The notes under the pieces: model-generated | Seen by the model: only the letters and a program-made list of their open reading frames with translations | Told to the model about the DNA's origin: nothing | Databases searched by the model: none | Shown here: positions 8,940-18,586 of the stretch, piece after piece | How positions within the stretch are numbered: the first letter of the stretch is position 1 | Layout of the letters: each line of letters begins with the position of its first letter | Program-made: the position numbers and the translations under genes | Assembly: GCA_026713545.1 (NCBI GenBank) | Contig: JAPOOG010000034.1 | Span: forward strand, 17,788 to 81,787 | Reading direction: 5' to 3' | DNA: 64,000 nt | Source: Bryobacterales bacterium | GTDB lineage: Bacteria > Acidobacteriota > Terriglobia > Bryobacterales > UBA6623

Positions 8940-10406
8940 CTACATCTTCATGGCGAGATCGACGAGAGACCGCACTCCGAAGCCGCTCGGACCCTTTGGC
9001 AGGTCGGGAGCGTCTTTGTCCTGCCAGGCAGTGCCGGCGATATCAAGATGAACCCAGGGAAGCGGATCGGCAAACTGTTTCAGGAACATCGCCGCTGTGA
9101 TCGATCCGCCCCAGCGAGAGCCGATATTTGCAAAATCGGCGATGGGACTCTTCAACTCGTCGATGTATTCGTCGTCCAACGGCATCGGCCACATCTTTTC
9201 ACCGACGGCATCGGCCGAAGCCAGGAGTTTTGATTGCCATTCTTCGTTGTTCGTAAACGCACCCACGCGCAAGGCCCCAAGTGCGACGACGATCGAACCC
9301 GTCAATGTGGCGGCATCAATCAAGTGGGTGCAGCCGAGTTGTTGAGCGTAGGTCAGTGCATCCGCCAGGATCAGCCGGCCTTCGGCGTCGGTATTCAGGA
9401 CCTCAACCGTTTGACCGGACATCGACGTCACGATGTCGCCGGGGCGCTGTGCTCTGGCGCTTGGCATATTTTCAACCGATGGCACTACTGCCGTAACAGC
9501 CACGTCGGGCCTCAGCGTTGAGAATGCGCGCATCGCCCCCAGCATCGCAGCTCCACCGGCCATGTCGTACTTCATCTCGTGCATGTCTTTTGAGGGCTTA
9601 AGTGAAATGCCGCCGGTATCGAACGTCACCGCCTTGCCGATGAGTCCCAAGTGGTGCTCCGAGGTAGTATTCTGCGGCCGGTAGCGCACCACCATCAGCG
9701 CCGGCGGCTGGTCGCTGCCTTGAGCTACGCCGAGCAGCGTGTTCATTTTCAACGCTTCGAGTTGCTCCTGTCGCAGCACCTCGATGTCAAGTCCGGATTC
9801 TCCTGCCATGGAGGTTGCGCGCGCGGCCAGCTCTGTCGGTGTAAGTATGTTCCCTGGTTCGTTCACAAGACCCCGAGTGAAGTTCTGGGCTCCGGCGATG
9901 GCCGCGCCTCGGAGGATCCCCGCATCGACACTCTCCTGAGTACAGAGAAGGATGCCAGCAACCCCCTTATCATCGGAATCTATGGTCTTATAAGTGTCAA
10001 TTTTATGATTTGCCAGCTCTATGCCTTCGACAATAACTTGAATTTCTGACTCGGACGATTTGTGACCGGGGACATCGAAGGCAACCGTCGGCTTGGCAGT
10101 GGCTCGCAAGGCGCGGACCGCCGCTCCCGATACCCGCCGCAGGCGCGGCAAGTCGAACTCTGAAGTCTTGCCGCCACCGATGAGAAGCAGTCGTTCAGCA
10201 CGGAAGCCGGCAGGCCGATGAATCAGGGCCTTGCTCAGAAACTTGCCGCCAAACTCTTTTCGTGCATAGAGTTCGGGGATCAATCCGCCTGTCAGTTCGG
10301 CGAACCGCCCACCAGGCCGGTCACCGTCCTCTTCTTCAAAAAGAATCAGAACCGCCGCATCGGCTTCCACGTACTCGATGACGGTACTCGTCGGTTCATA
10401 TGTCAT
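8940..10406 (-). CDS. pepA: leucyl aminopeptidase (M17)
   Basis: 488 residues with start chosen at 10406 (MTYEPTSTV) because a CATAAT hexamer ends 7 nt before it; the alternative ATG at 10415 is part of that hexamer. The C-terminal catalytic domain has the M17 hallmarks: GKAVTFDTGGISLKPS with the metal Lys/Asp, MKYDMAGGAAMLGA, and NTDAEGRLILADALTYA, the family signature. The enzyme releases N-terminal Leu and other residues from peptides as a two-metal hexamer in the cytoplasm. It is convergent with the amidohydrolase gene (18 bp apart) and divergent from the uncharacterised exported gene at 10475. Confidence 0.93.
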   Translation of the reverse strand: MTYEPTSTVIEYVEADAAVLILFEEEDGDRPGGRFAELTGGLIPELYARKEFGGKFLSKALIHRPAGFRAERLLLIGGGKTSEFDLPRLRRVSGAAVRALRATAKPTVAFDVPGHKSSESEIQVIVEGIELANHKIDTYKTIDSDDKGVAGILLCTQESVDAGILRGAAIAGAQNFTRGLVNEPGNILTPTELAARATSMAGESGLDIEVLRQEQLEALKMNTLLGVAQGSDQPPALMVVRYRPQNTTSEHHLGLIGKAVTFDTGGISLKPSKDMHEMKYDMAGGAAMLGAMRAFSTLRPDVAVTAVVPSVENMPSARAQRPGDIVTSMSGQTVEVLNTDAEGRLILADALTYAQQLGCTHLIDAATLTGSIVVALGALRVGAFTNNEEWQSKLLASADAVGEKMWPMPLDDEYIDELKSPIADFANIGSRWGGSITAAMFLKQFADPLPWVHLDIAGTAWQDKDAPDLPKGPSGFGVRSLVDLAMKM

Positions 10407-10413
10407 CGAGACC

Positions 10414-10468
10414 ATTATGCCGTGTTTGCAAAGGCGCAGATCAGTGAACGGCGGTGGTGCGCGATAAT
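10414..10468. promoter_or_regulatory. divergent leaderless promoters, pepA and unknown exported gene
   Basis: The 68 bp between two divergent start codons holds CATAAT on the minus strand (plus 10414-10419), 7 nt before the pepA ATG, and GATAAT on the plus strand (10463-10468), 6 nt before the ATG at 10475. Neither gene has a Shine-Dalgarno sequence. Confidence 0.5.
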
Positions 10469-10474
10469 CTATCC

Positions 10475-11722
10475 ATGCAACGTCGCTCGTTTCTGCTCTC
10501 CGGTGTCGGACTCGGTGTTGCGGGTCGTTACGCAGTAGAGTCCTTGGCACTGGCCGCCACACCCGCTTCCCCGCCAAAAAAAATCGCTGCGGTCGTTACG
10601 GAATACCGAAACAACTCGCACGCGGACGTGATTGTTGGGAAGTATCTCGACGGTTTTCGACAAGACGGCCGATCCGCAAAGCCGCGATCCCGGATTGTTT
10701 CCATGTACACCGCGCAAGTGCCCGACAATGACATGAGCCGGGCGAAAGCGAAAGAACACAACGTACCGATCTACCGCACGATTTGGGAGGTTTTGACGCT
10801 CGGAACGGACGAGATTGCCGTGGATGGAGTTCTGCTCATCGGAGAACATGGCGACTACCCGCTGAACGACAAAGGGCAAAAGCTCTATCCGCGCTTTGAG
10901 CTTTTCCTGGAAATCGCCGACGCATTCAGCCGGACGGGTCAAGCAGTGCCCGTGTTCAACGACAAGCATCTCTCATACAGTTGGATCAAGGCGAAGCGGA
11001 TGGTGGAGATCTCCAGAGAGCTGGAGTTCCCCTTCATGGCAGGCTCGTCGGTGCCTGTCACGCACCGCGTCCCGGACTGGGACCTGCAGTGGGGTACACC
11101 ATTGGACAAGGCCGGCGCTGTGGCCTATGGTGGGAAGGAATCGTACGGTTACCACATGATCGAAGCGATGCAATCGGTCGTCGAACGGAGGCGCGGTGGC
11201 GAGACGGGTGTTGCCTGGACCGAATGTCTGGAAAACGAGGCTGTCTGGAACTTCCTTGACCGGACTCCTTGGGCAAAGAAGATTTTTGACGCCTGCCTGA
11301 CCGTCAGCAAGAAGCGCGTACCCGGCGACCCGAAGGAACTCGTGAAGGAACCGACGGTGTACTTGTTTGGCTATCACGACGGTCTGGAGGCGGCGACGTT
11401 CTTGATGAACGGACTCGTCCGCGACTTCAACGTGGGTGTTCTACCGAAGGGAGCGAGTGAAGCGAAACCCGTACTCATGTGGCTGGAGGGCGGCAAGCCC
11501 TACGGACATTTCGCCTGTCTCGTTCAGATGATCGAGAAGATGTTCGAGAACGGCAGGCCAACCTATCCGGTGGAGCGAACTCTGCTTGTGAGCGGCATGC
11601 TCGATTTAGCGTTGGAATCGCGCTTCCAGGGTCACAAACGGCTTGAGACGCCGGAGTTGGATGTAGAGTATGAAGCGCCGCAGGAGTCAAAATACTGCAA
11701 GGGAGCTCCAGTCTGGGCCTAA
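10475..11722 (+). CDS. uncharacterised exported protein, first of a tandem pair
   Basis: 415 residues from ATG 10475 (GATAAT 6 nt upstream; leaderless). A twin-arginine-type export signal (MQRRSFLLSGVGLGVAG) leads to a mature domain beginning KKIAAVVTEYR, which looks like the first strand of a Rossmann-type fold. Strongly conserved blocks shared with the next gene are SMYTAQVPDNDMSRA, VDGVLLIGEHGDYP, YPRFELFLEI, PVFNDKHLSYSWIKAKRMVE and MAGSSVP. The C-terminal half has MIEKMFE and ERTLL. No function is recognised. Acidic and His residues in GEHGDYP and FNDKHLSYSW could bind a metal. It sits with M81, M17 and GGT genes, so a link to peptide metabolism is possible but unproven. Confidence 0.75.
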   Translation: MQRRSFLLSGVGLGVAGRYAVESLALAATPASPPKKIAAVVTEYRNNSHADVIVGKYLDGFRQDGRSAKPRSRIVSMYTAQVPDNDMSRAKAKEHNVPIYRTIWEVLTLGTDEIAVDGVLLIGEHGDYPLNDKGQKLYPRFELFLEIADAFSRTGQAVPVFNDKHLSYSWIKAKRMVEISRELEFPFMAGSSVPVTHRVPDWDLQWGTPLDKAGAVAYGGKESYGYHMIEAMQSVVERRRGGETGVAWTECLENEAVWNFLDRTPWAKKIFDACLTVSKKRVPGDPKELVKEPTVYLFGYHDGLEAATFLMNGLVRDFNVGVLPKGASEAKPVLMWLEGGKPYGHFACLVQMIEKMFENGRPTYPVERTLLVSGMLDLALESRFQGHKRLETPELDVEYEAPQESKYCKGAPVWA

Positions 11723-11781
11723 CCGACTTCCTTATCAAGCTCCACATACCATCGGGATTCTCGAAGGGAAAGGCACGAACG

Positions 11782-13035
11782 GTGAAGCGTAGAACTTTTA
11801 TCTCTTCCGGCTTGGCTATGGGCGCCGCCGCGATGAGTTCCAGGTTGATGTCGGCGCAAGCCTCCGGAGTACCGAAGAAGGTTGCCGCGATCATGACGGT
11901 TTATAGACCGAACTCGCACTCGGACGTCATTGTCGGTAAGTACCTCGAAGGTTGGTTGCAAGACGGCAAGTCACCTGGGCCACGCTCAAAGCTGGTGTCG
12001 ATGTATACCGCGCAGGTACCCGACAACGACATGAGCCGTGCCATGTCGGCAAAACACAACGTGCCGATCTACCGTACGATCTACGAGGCGCTTACGCTCG
12101 GCACAGGCGAACTGGCCGTTGACGGCGTGTTGCTGATCGGAGAGCATGGCGACTATCCCATGAACGACAAGGCGCAGAAGCTTTACCCGCGCTTCGAGCT
12201 ATTCCTCGAGATCACCGATGTCTTTCGGCAGACGGGCCAAACGGCGCCCGTTTTCAACGACAAACATCTTTCCTATAGCTGGATTAAAGCGAAGCGCATG
12301 GTCGAAATCTCACGCGAGATGGGTTTTCCGATGATGGCCGGTTCGTCGGTGCCGGTGAGCCATCGCAAGCCCGCGATCGATTTCCCTTGGGGCAAGAAGG
12401 CGACGAAGGCCGTTGCAATCAGTTTCAGTGGGCTCGACATTTATGGTTTCCACCTGCTGGAATCGTTGCAATGCATGGTCGAGCGGCGGCGAGGCGGTGA
12501 AACCGGTGTCAAGGCAGTTCAGTGTCTTCAGAATCAGTCTGTGTGGGAGTATCTCGACAGCACTCCTTGGGCGCAGCGGCTCTTTGAGCGTGCGATCTCG
12601 CATAGCGAGACACGCGCCACTGGCGATCTGCGGCAAAACGTCAGGGAGCCGGCTGTGTTTCTCGTCGACTACCGGGACGGCTTACAAGCCGCGGCTTTTC
12701 TGCTGACAGGCGGAGTCCGTGACTTCACTGTTGCGATCGATGTAGAAGGATGGAGCCAGCCGGTCTCGACGCTGATGTGGCTCCAGAGCGGCAAGCCTCA
12801 TCGCCACTTTGCCTGTCTCACAATGAACATCGAGAAGATGTTCGAGTCCGGCGTCGCCACGTATCCCGTGGAGCGGACTTTGCTGACAAGCGGCACTCTC
12901 GACTTTGCACTCGAGTCCCGCTTTCAGGGTTATATGAAGTTGGAGACTCCCGAGTTGAACATCCGCTACTGGGTGCCAAAGCACTCGTCGTTCTGCGAGG
13001 GCGCGCCGAACACCGATCCACCGGTGAGTGCTTAG
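11782..13035 (+). CDS. uncharacterised exported protein, second of a tandem pair
   Basis: 417 residues from GTG 11782, with GAAGGGAAAGG ending 8 nt upstream. It is a paralogue of the gene 59 bp upstream: the N-terminal 200 residues are nearly colinear without gaps and mostly identical, whereas the C-terminal half has drifted. The export signal MKRRTFISSGLAMGAAAMSS is of the twin-arginine type. All conserved blocks (VPDNDMSRA, IGEHGDYP, NDKHLSYSW, MAGSSVP) are intact, so both copies are probably functional and under selection in the same half. Function unknown. The duplication with asymmetric divergence suggests different substrates or partners. Confidence 0.75.
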   Translation: MKRRTFISSGLAMGAAAMSSRLMSAQASGVPKKVAAIMTVYRPNSHSDVIVGKYLEGWLQDGKSPGPRSKLVSMYTAQVPDNDMSRAMSAKHNVPIYRTIYEALTLGTGELAVDGVLLIGEHGDYPMNDKAQKLYPRFELFLEITDVFRQTGQTAPVFNDKHLSYSWIKAKRMVEISREMGFPMMAGSSVPVSHRKPAIDFPWGKKATKAVAISFSGLDIYGFHLLESLQCMVERRRGGETGVKAVQCLQNQSVWEYLDSTPWAQRLFERAISHSETRATGDLRQNVREPAVFLVDYRDGLQAAAFLLTGGVRDFTVAIDVEGWSQPVSTLMWLQSGKPHRHFACLTMNIEKMFESGVATYPVERTLLTSGTLDFALESRFQGYMKLETPELNIRYWVPKHSSFCEGAPNTDPPVSA

Positions 13036-13368
13036 GTCATTTCTCGTTAAGGGCTGTGACCGAACCAAGAAGCTTGCCGCGACCACCACCGTCCTATCGG
13101 TGCCATACATCCCATGAGGTGAAGACCACAAGCCGCTATATTGTCTGGTTCAACCTAAACGGACTCGGAATGGCCTTGGGCAAATGCCGCTTCGATCTTC
13201 ACTCAGCAAATGGGCGCAAAGTGCACTCATCATCTCAATATTGTCAGAGTGCTCCGTGCCAAGCTCGTGACGGAGGCTCTTGTTCCTGACAAGTCGCTTC
13301 ATTGCACAGGAGGAAAACCGCGCCAGGTTGGCTAGTATAAAGTGCGTCAGTTATTCATGGGGGCCGTT
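13036..13368. other. 333-bp intergenic stretch
   Basis: No gene is supported here. TAGTAT/TATAAA (13333-13341) near the right end may be the -10 region of the M81 peptidase gene. No repeat copies were found. Confidence 0.4.
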
Positions 13369-14907
13369 ATGAAATTCCTTGCTTTTTTTGTCTTGAGCGC
13401 TACCGTGCTGGCAGCACAGACTGACAAGCCGATTGTCGCCATTGCAGGTATCAGCCACGAATCAAATTCCTTCAACGTATTCAAGACCAGGCTCGAGGAT
13501 TTCAACTACAAGTCCCAGAGACCGCGTGAGGAATTCATCGATTACCACGCCAAGGCCAATACAACGATCAGCGGTTATATCGAGGGCGCCAAGCGGTTCG
13601 GTCTTGACCTTTACCCGACAACAGCGGTCCGGGCACAACCGAAGGGACCGGTTACCGACAAGGCGTTCAACTATCTCACAGCGAAGATCATTGAGCAGTT
13701 GAAAGCGGCTCCCGAACTCGACGGTATTTTTTTGGCCCTCCATGGAGCGATGGTGATTGAGAGTTATCCAAGTGGTGATCTGGAGTTGACGCGCCGCGTC
13801 CGCGATGCCATGGGGTCTGACATCCCGATCATCGTCACGCATGACTTTCACGCCAATGTCGACCCCGACATGGCCAGGTACTGCAATGCGCTGATCACTT
13901 ACAAAGAGAACCCACATCTCGACACCAAAGAGCGCGGCGTTCAGGCGGCGCGCATTATGTCGGGCATGGTTCGAGGCGAAGTGAAACCGACGATGGCAAT
14001 CGTCAAGCCGTCGATGATGTACAACATCGTCTACCAATACACCTCGATTGAGCCGCTGGCGCCGATTGTCCGCGAAAGCCGCAACCTGGAGGAAAACGAA
14101 AAGATCCTGGCAGTCAGCGTTTCAGGCGGCTATCAGTACGCCGATGTTCCCTGGATGGGACCAAGCGTGTCCGTCGTGACGAACAACGATCCTGAACTGG
14201 CAAAGCAGGAAGCGCAGCGTCTGAGCGACATGCTGTGGAACACGCGTGACAGATTGGAGTTGAATGTCCCTACACCTGCTGATGCCGTCAAGGCGGCGAT
14301 GGAAGGCGGCAAGTACCCGGCAGTACTCATCGATATGGGGGACAACATCGGCGGTGGCACGCCTGGCGACAGCACGTATATTCTCGACGAGTTGATCAAA
14401 CAGAAAGCGGAGGGTTGGGTTGTCGTGATGGCTGATCCGGAGGCAACAAAGAGGGCGTTTGAGATCGGTGTTGGCGGCACGTTCGACATGCCGATCGGAG
14501 GCAAGACGGACCATATGCACGGCAAGCCGGTGCGTGTGAGAGGCCGGGTCCGGTCGTTGCACGAGGGCCGGTACATCGAGCCGGAAGTGCGTCATGGAGG
14601 CGGGCGTTACTGGTCAATGGGTCACACGGCGGTGATTCTCGTGGAAGGTTCCGAGCTAGACATGCCGAATCTGGTGCTTCTGACAGAGAGGAGGTCGAGT
14701 CCGAACAGCCTGCATCAGCTCATCAGCAATGGCGTCTATCCGGAGCGGCAGAAGATCCTCGTCGCCAAGGGCTGCATTGCCCCAAGAGCGGCTTACGAGC
14801 CGATCGCCGGAGTCATGATTGAAGTCGACAGCCCAGGCGCTACAGCTGTGAATCCGGCTCAGTTTGAATACAAGCGAGTTCGCCGGCCGCTCTTTGGTCT
14901 CGAATAG
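13369..14907 (+). CDS. M81-family metallopeptidase (MlrC-like)
   Basis: 512 residues from ATG 13369, where a signal peptide begins (MKFLAFFVLSATVLAAQ) with GGGGG five bases before; upstream in-frame GTG/ATG codons at 13342 and 13357 lack this. Family features: AIAGISHESNSFN, corresponding to the HETN motif of MlrC proteins, GIFLALHGAMV, VTHDFHANVDPD with metal-binding His and Asp, and DMGDNIGGGTPGDST. MlrC is known for cleaving microcystin-derived linear peptides, but M81 members are widespread where microcystin is absent, so a general peptidase or amidase role in the periplasm is more likely. The stop lies 7 bp before folP, so folate genes may be transcribed from this gene. Confidence 0.85.
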   Translation: MKFLAFFVLSATVLAAQTDKPIVAIAGISHESNSFNVFKTRLEDFNYKSQRPREEFIDYHAKANTTISGYIEGAKRFGLDLYPTTAVRAQPKGPVTDKAFNYLTAKIIEQLKAAPELDGIFLALHGAMVIESYPSGDLELTRRVRDAMGSDIPIIVTHDFHANVDPDMARYCNALITYKENPHLDTKERGVQAARIMSGMVRGEVKPTMAIVKPSMMYNIVYQYTSIEPLAPIVRESRNLEENEKILAVSVSGGYQYADVPWMGPSVSVVTNNDPELAKQEAQRLSDMLWNTRDRLELNVPTPADAVKAAMEGGKYPAVLIDMGDNIGGGTPGDSTYILDELIKQKAEGWVVVMADPEATKRAFEIGVGGTFDMPIGGKTDHMHGKPVRVRGRVRSLHEGRYIEPEVRHGGGRYWSMGHTAVILVEGSELDMPNLVLLTERRSSPNSLHQLISNGVYPERQKILVAKGCIAPRAAYEPIAGVMIEVDSPGATAVNPAQFEYKRVRRPLFGLE

Positions 14908-14914
14908 CGTCGCG

Positions 14915-15757
14915 ATGTCTGCCCCGGCATCTGTCAGGACGATCCAATGCGGCGGGCGCACTCTGTTGCTACATCGCACTCTGATCATGGGCGTCGTCAA
15001 CGTGACGCCCGATTCGTTTTCTGACGGCGGATTGTTTCTTGCTACAGAGTGTGCCGTCGAGCATGCGAAACACCTTGTCGAAGAGGGCGCCGACATTGTC
15101 GACGTGGGCGGAGAAAGCTCGCGGCCGGGCTCGGATCCAGTGACCGAGGAAGAGGAATTGAATAGGGTAGGGCCAGTGGTCACTGCCCTGGCGAAGAAAC
15201 TGAATGTCCCAATTTCAATCGATACCTACAAGCCCCGCACCGCGGACCGTTGCCTCGATCTCGGCGCAACCATGGTGAACGACATCACTGGATTGCGCTG
15301 TGCCGACATGCGACAGGTAGTGGCCCGCCATGATGTTCCCGCGGTCATCATGCACATGAAAGGTGAGCCGAAAACCATGCAGGAAAACCCTTCGTATGGC
15401 GATGTCGTTTCGGACGTGAAAGACTTTCTGTCGAGAAGGGCTCTTGCAGCGGAGCAGTCAGGGGTACGTCAGGTGGTCATCGATCCGGGAATCGGATTCG
15501 GCAAGACGGTTGCTCACAATATGACTCTGTTGCGCCGGCTCTCCGAGTTCAAGGAATTGCCGTATCCCGTGCTGATCGGCGTGTCCAGGAAGTCGTCGAT
15601 CGGACAGATCACAGGCGCGCCGGTCGATGAGCGGCTACCCGGAACGCTGGCCGCTACGGCAATCGCCGTGCTAAACGGAGCAGATGTCGTCCGTGTTCAC
15701 GACGTGAAGGAATGCAGGCAGGCGGTGCAGATCGCAGAAGCGATCCGGAGTGCATGA
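14915..15757 (+). CDS. folP: dihydropteroate synthase
   Basis: 280 residues; start at ATG 14915 removes overlap with the preceding gene. All DHPS motifs are present: MGVVNVTPDSFSDGG, VDVGGESSRPGS, ISIDTYKP, MVNDITGL, VIMHMKG, VIDPGIGFGKT and LIGVSRKSSIG. The enzyme condenses 4-aminobenzoate with 6-hydroxymethyl-dihydropterin pyrophosphate in folate synthesis and is the sulfonamide target. First gene of a folP-folB-folK operon in which all starts overlap the previous stop. Confidence 0.96.
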   Translation: MSAPASVRTIQCGGRTLLLHRTLIMGVVNVTPDSFSDGGLFLATECAVEHAKHLVEEGADIVDVGGESSRPGSDPVTEEEELNRVGPVVTALAKKLNVPISIDTYKPRTADRCLDLGATMVNDITGLRCADMRQVVARHDVPAVIMHMKGEPKTMQENPSYGDVVSDVKDFLSRRALAAEQSGVRQVVIDPGIGFGKTVAHNMTLLRRLSEFKELPYPVLIGVSRKSSIGQITGAPVDERLPGTLAATAIAVLNGADVVRVHDVKECRQAVQIAEAIRSA

Positions 15758-16116
15758 TGGATCGAATCCTTATCAGCAGGGCACGTCTGCCGGCATACAT
15801 CGGCGTCTCCGAAGAAGAAAGAGCACAGTCTCAGGAACTAGTGTTCGACATCACGCTGACCTGCGAACTGCGGGAGGCGGGTCAAGGCGATGACCTTTCC
15901 AAGACGATTTGCTATGCCGCGGTGGTTCAGCAGATCAAAACGATCCTGAGGCAGCCATTTCATCTGATCGAAGCCGTGGCGGAGACAGTTGCCGCGGACG
16001 TGCTTGCTGGCTTCCCTGTAGATTCGATAACCGTGCGGGTTGCCAAGCCAGGGGCCTTTTTGGACAAGTTCATCGAATACGCCGCCGTCGAAATCACCAG
16101 AAAGCGCGATGGCTGA
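15754..16116 (+). CDS. folB: dihydroneopterin aldolase
   Basis: 120 residues; the ATG at 15754 overlaps the folP stop as ATGA, with CGGAG at 15746-15750 as ribosome binding site, so the two are translationally coupled. The sequence begins MMDRILISRARLPAYIGVSEEERA, matching the FolB start, and contains the YAAVVQQI and HLIEAVAETVA blocks with the conserved Glu, and a Lys in the AKPGAF block. It converts 7,8-dihydroneopterin to 6-hydroxymethyl-dihydropterin. Normal length for the family. Confidence 0.93.
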   Translation: MMDRILISRARLPAYIGVSEEERAQSQELVFDITLTCELREAGQGDDLSKTICYAAVVQQIKTILRQPFHLIEAVAETVAADVLAGFPVDSITVRVAKPGAFLDKFIEYAAVEITRKRDG

Positions 16117-16606
16117 GACCTACATCGGGCTCGGCTCCAATCTCGGTGACCGCCTTCAGCATCTGTGCCGGGCGCTTGACCGACTCGATTCATCCTGTAC
16201 GGTAAAGAAGGTCTCCTCTCTCTACGAGACGGAGCCAGTAGATGATGCCGGGCCCTACGAGTTTCTGAACGCCGTGGTCCTCGTAGAAACCTCACTCCCG
16301 CCACGAGAGTTGCTGTGCTTCCTCCACGAGATTGAAGATGAACGGGAGCGGGTCCGCCGGACCAGGAACGAGCCTCGCACCCTCGATCTCGACATTCTTC
16401 TCTACGATCAGTGGATCGTCAGAGAGCAAGACCTCGTGATCCCCCACCCGCGATTGCACCAGCGAAGATTTGTGCTTGAACCCTTAGCGGAGCTTTCGCC
16501 AAGTCTCCAACATCCGATCCTCGGGGTCGCCGTCGGCAAACTTGAGGAGCTACTGCGGGTCGGAGGGACCGTCAAGCTAGTTGCTCAGCAGTGGTGGAAG
16601 CGATAG
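16109..16606 (+). CDS. folK: HPPK, 2-amino-4-hydroxy-6-hydroxymethyldihydropteridine diphosphokinase
   Basis: 165 residues from ATG 16109, overlapping the folB stop by 8 bp. N-terminus ETYIGLGSNLGDRLQHL and YETEPV are the HPPK substrate-binding region; the signature NEPRTLDLDILLYD contains the Mg-binding Asp pair, and HPRLHQRRFVLEPL follows. It pyrophosphorylates the product of FolB to give the FolP substrate. Last gene of the operon: 528 bp without a gene follow. Confidence 0.95.
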   Translation: MAETYIGLGSNLGDRLQHLCRALDRLDSSCTVKKVSSLYETEPVDDAGPYEFLNAVVLVETSLPPRELLCFLHEIEDERERVRRTRNEPRTLDLDILLYDQWIVREQDLVIPHPRLHQRRFVLEPLAELSPSLQHPILGVAVGKLEELLRVGGTVKLVAQQWWKR

Positions 16607-17134
16607 CAGCCCGTTCTGGGATCAGAACACTTTGCCACGATCTCGCCGGGGGGCAACGCCAGGCAGTTGATTGTTCAGAATGATACCAATCTTCGGTCAG
16701 GGTCCTTGGTCTCAATTCCGTCTGACGGTAATGATTTATTGGGGTATTGAACCAGCTTGACCCAGCCTATTCTGAGGCTGGCCTGTCTCTTTCAGTGCGC
16801 CAGGTAGCGGCACCTTCTTCCAGAGAGCGCATATCCCCCAAGAACGACCGCTTCGATTTGCAGCAACCAAGGTGGTTCAGAAAGATAACGACATGGTCGT
16901 AAGCACGCTGGTGACAAACTGCCAAAGCGGACGGAGCAGCGACCATGTGGGCTGCTCGGCAGGGAAACTTCGAGCCTCGATGGAACGGATTCGGACAAGC
17001 CAGACGTTGATCCCCGCGAATGCGAAGGATGAACTCCGGCAACGGTTCCCCACGTTGTACGAAGAGGTATAGCGTTACGGCCGTCGCTTCATACAAAAAG
17101 AATACCCGCTTGGTCCGACGCCACGTGTCGGTTT
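16607..17134. other. 528-bp intergenic stretch
   Basis: No convincing gene. A 109-codon minus-strand frame (16767-17096) has no ribosome binding site, no recognisable domain and unusual Cys/Arg-rich composition, so it is not called. No copies of the dispersed repeats were found. Confidence 0.4.
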
Positions 17135-18586
17135 TCAGGCGGTGTTCGAATCGGTGCTCCCGGTCAGTTGGACACCATCGACGCCCATCTGCTCAATTTC
17201 AGAAAAGTAGACCTTTCGCTCTTCGTCCATGCAGTGGTTGGCGAGAATCACGGCAACCGAGTCCTGCAACCCCACTTCGACATCGGCCTTGGGCTTGCCG
17301 CCGTCGCGGACAGCGAGGAGGAAGCTCTCGAGTTCCTTGTACTCAGGGTCGCGATCTTCCTTCAGAGCCATGATGCCCTTGTTGTAGAGCCACCGCTTGG
17401 CAAACTCGACTTCCTTTTCGATGAAACCAACGTCGCCCGAATTGAGATCCTGCGCGCCCGGGATAATCGGCAGGCCTTCGCCCTGCTCGACCATGTCAGC
17501 TACCGTGGCTCCGGCGATCCAGGCTTCTTCGGCCTCCTTCTGTTCGCCCATTTTCTCGCGCATGGGGTCGCGGAACCACATGCCTTCTCCGCCCGGGATG
17601 AGAGTAATCTCGATCGCACCGTCTGTACCCATGATGATCTCGCGGCAGCCGTCGCCGGGAGTGCGGCGGCCCTGGATGTGACGGTTGGTCATGATCGAGC
17701 TGTACTGGAGTTTTTCGCCCTCGGGGTATGTAAAGATGAGGGAAATGTTGTCGTATATATCGCGACCATCTTTCCAATAGTCAATTCCGCCGACTCCCAT
17801 CACTGACTTTGGCTTTGAGCCGATCAGCCAGTCTGCGACATCGACTTGGTGTGACATCAGTTCAGCGCAGAGTCCGCCGGAATACTTACGGTACATACGC
17901 CAGTTAATCTGTTCTTCGCGGCTCGGATCTTTTACACCGCGCCGCCAGCTCTTGTTGCGGTGCCACTGAGCCTGGACATGCGTGATCTTTCCGATCACGC
18001 CCTTGTCGATCATCTCCTTGGCCGTGCGGTAGAAGGAGCTGTAGCGCCGTTGCAGCCCGACCTGAATCACCTGATTCGGGCGCTCTTCATGAAGCTCTCG
18101 AACAGCGTGCACTTCTTCCGGTTTGAAGACAAGAGATTTCTCGCAGAAGACATGCTTGCCTGCTTCGAGCGCGTCCCTCATGACAGGGAAATGCATGAAG
18201 AGCGGGGTCGTGATGAAGACGGCTTCAAGGTCCTTCTGTTCGAGGAGCTTGCGGTAATCAGTGTAGGAATTTGGTTTGCCATCGAAGAGATCGACGGCCT
18301 TCTGCAGATTGGGCTCGTAGATGTCACATATGCCGACGCAATTTCCGATCTCGATGTGCTGCAAGTGCCGTTTCAACAGTCGGAACCCGCGGCTGCCGGG
18401 ACCGATAAAACCATAGTTGACCTGCATGCCAGCGGCTTTTGCGGTGCGTACGAGTGGAGCACCCTTCGCCTCGGGAAGGATTGCTGCTGCGCTCGCTGCA
18501 CCGGCCGCGTGCACAAAGTGGCGACGGTTTACACCATTGTTCTTTCCGCTGTGATCCGGGGAGTGCTGCTTTTCGAAATCGGCCAT
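17135..18586 (-). CDS. Gfo/Idh/MocA-family oxidoreductase, exported
   Basis: 483 residues from ATG 18586 (GAGGG six bases upstream). A twin-arginine-type signal sits slightly inside the protein: NRRHFVHAAGAASAAAILPE at about residues 20-40. The NAD(P)-binding start is MQVNYGFIGPGSRGFRLLKR; the family EKP motif is FCEKSLV here (Ser instead of Pro). The central part GLCAELMSHQVDVADWLIG carries the usual catalytic His region. Exported members are common in Acidobacteria and Planctomycetes and act on sugars or glycosides with tightly bound NAD. Substrate unknown. The gene stands alone. Confidence 0.87.
   Translation of the reverse strand: MADFEKQHSPDHSGKNNGVNRRHFVHAAGAASAAAILPEAKGAPLVRTAKAAGMQVNYGFIGPGSRGFRLLKRHLQHIEIGNCVGICDIYEPNLQKAVDLFDGKPNSYTDYRKLLEQKDLEAVFITTPLFMHFPVMRDALEAGKHVFCEKSLVFKPEEVHAVRELHEERPNQVIQVGLQRRYSSFYRTAKEMIDKGVIGKITHVQAQWHRNKSWRRGVKDPSREEQINWRMYRKYSGGLCAELMSHQVDVADWLIGSKPKSVMGVGGIDYWKDGRDIYDNISLIFTYPEGEKLQYSSIMTNRHIQGRRTPGDGCREIIMGTDGAIEITLIPGGEGMWFRDPMREKMGEQKEAEEAWIAGATVADMVEQGEGLPIIPGAQDLNSGDVGFIEKEVEFAKRWLYNKGIMALKEDRDPEYKELESFLLAVRDGGKPKADVEVGLQDSVAVILANHCMDEERKVYFSEIEQMGVDGVQLTGSTDSNTA

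Noticed and set aside
16767..17096. Minus-strand frame of 109 codons
   Set aside because: No ribosome binding site, no recognisable domain, composition unlike the neighbours; left as intergenic.
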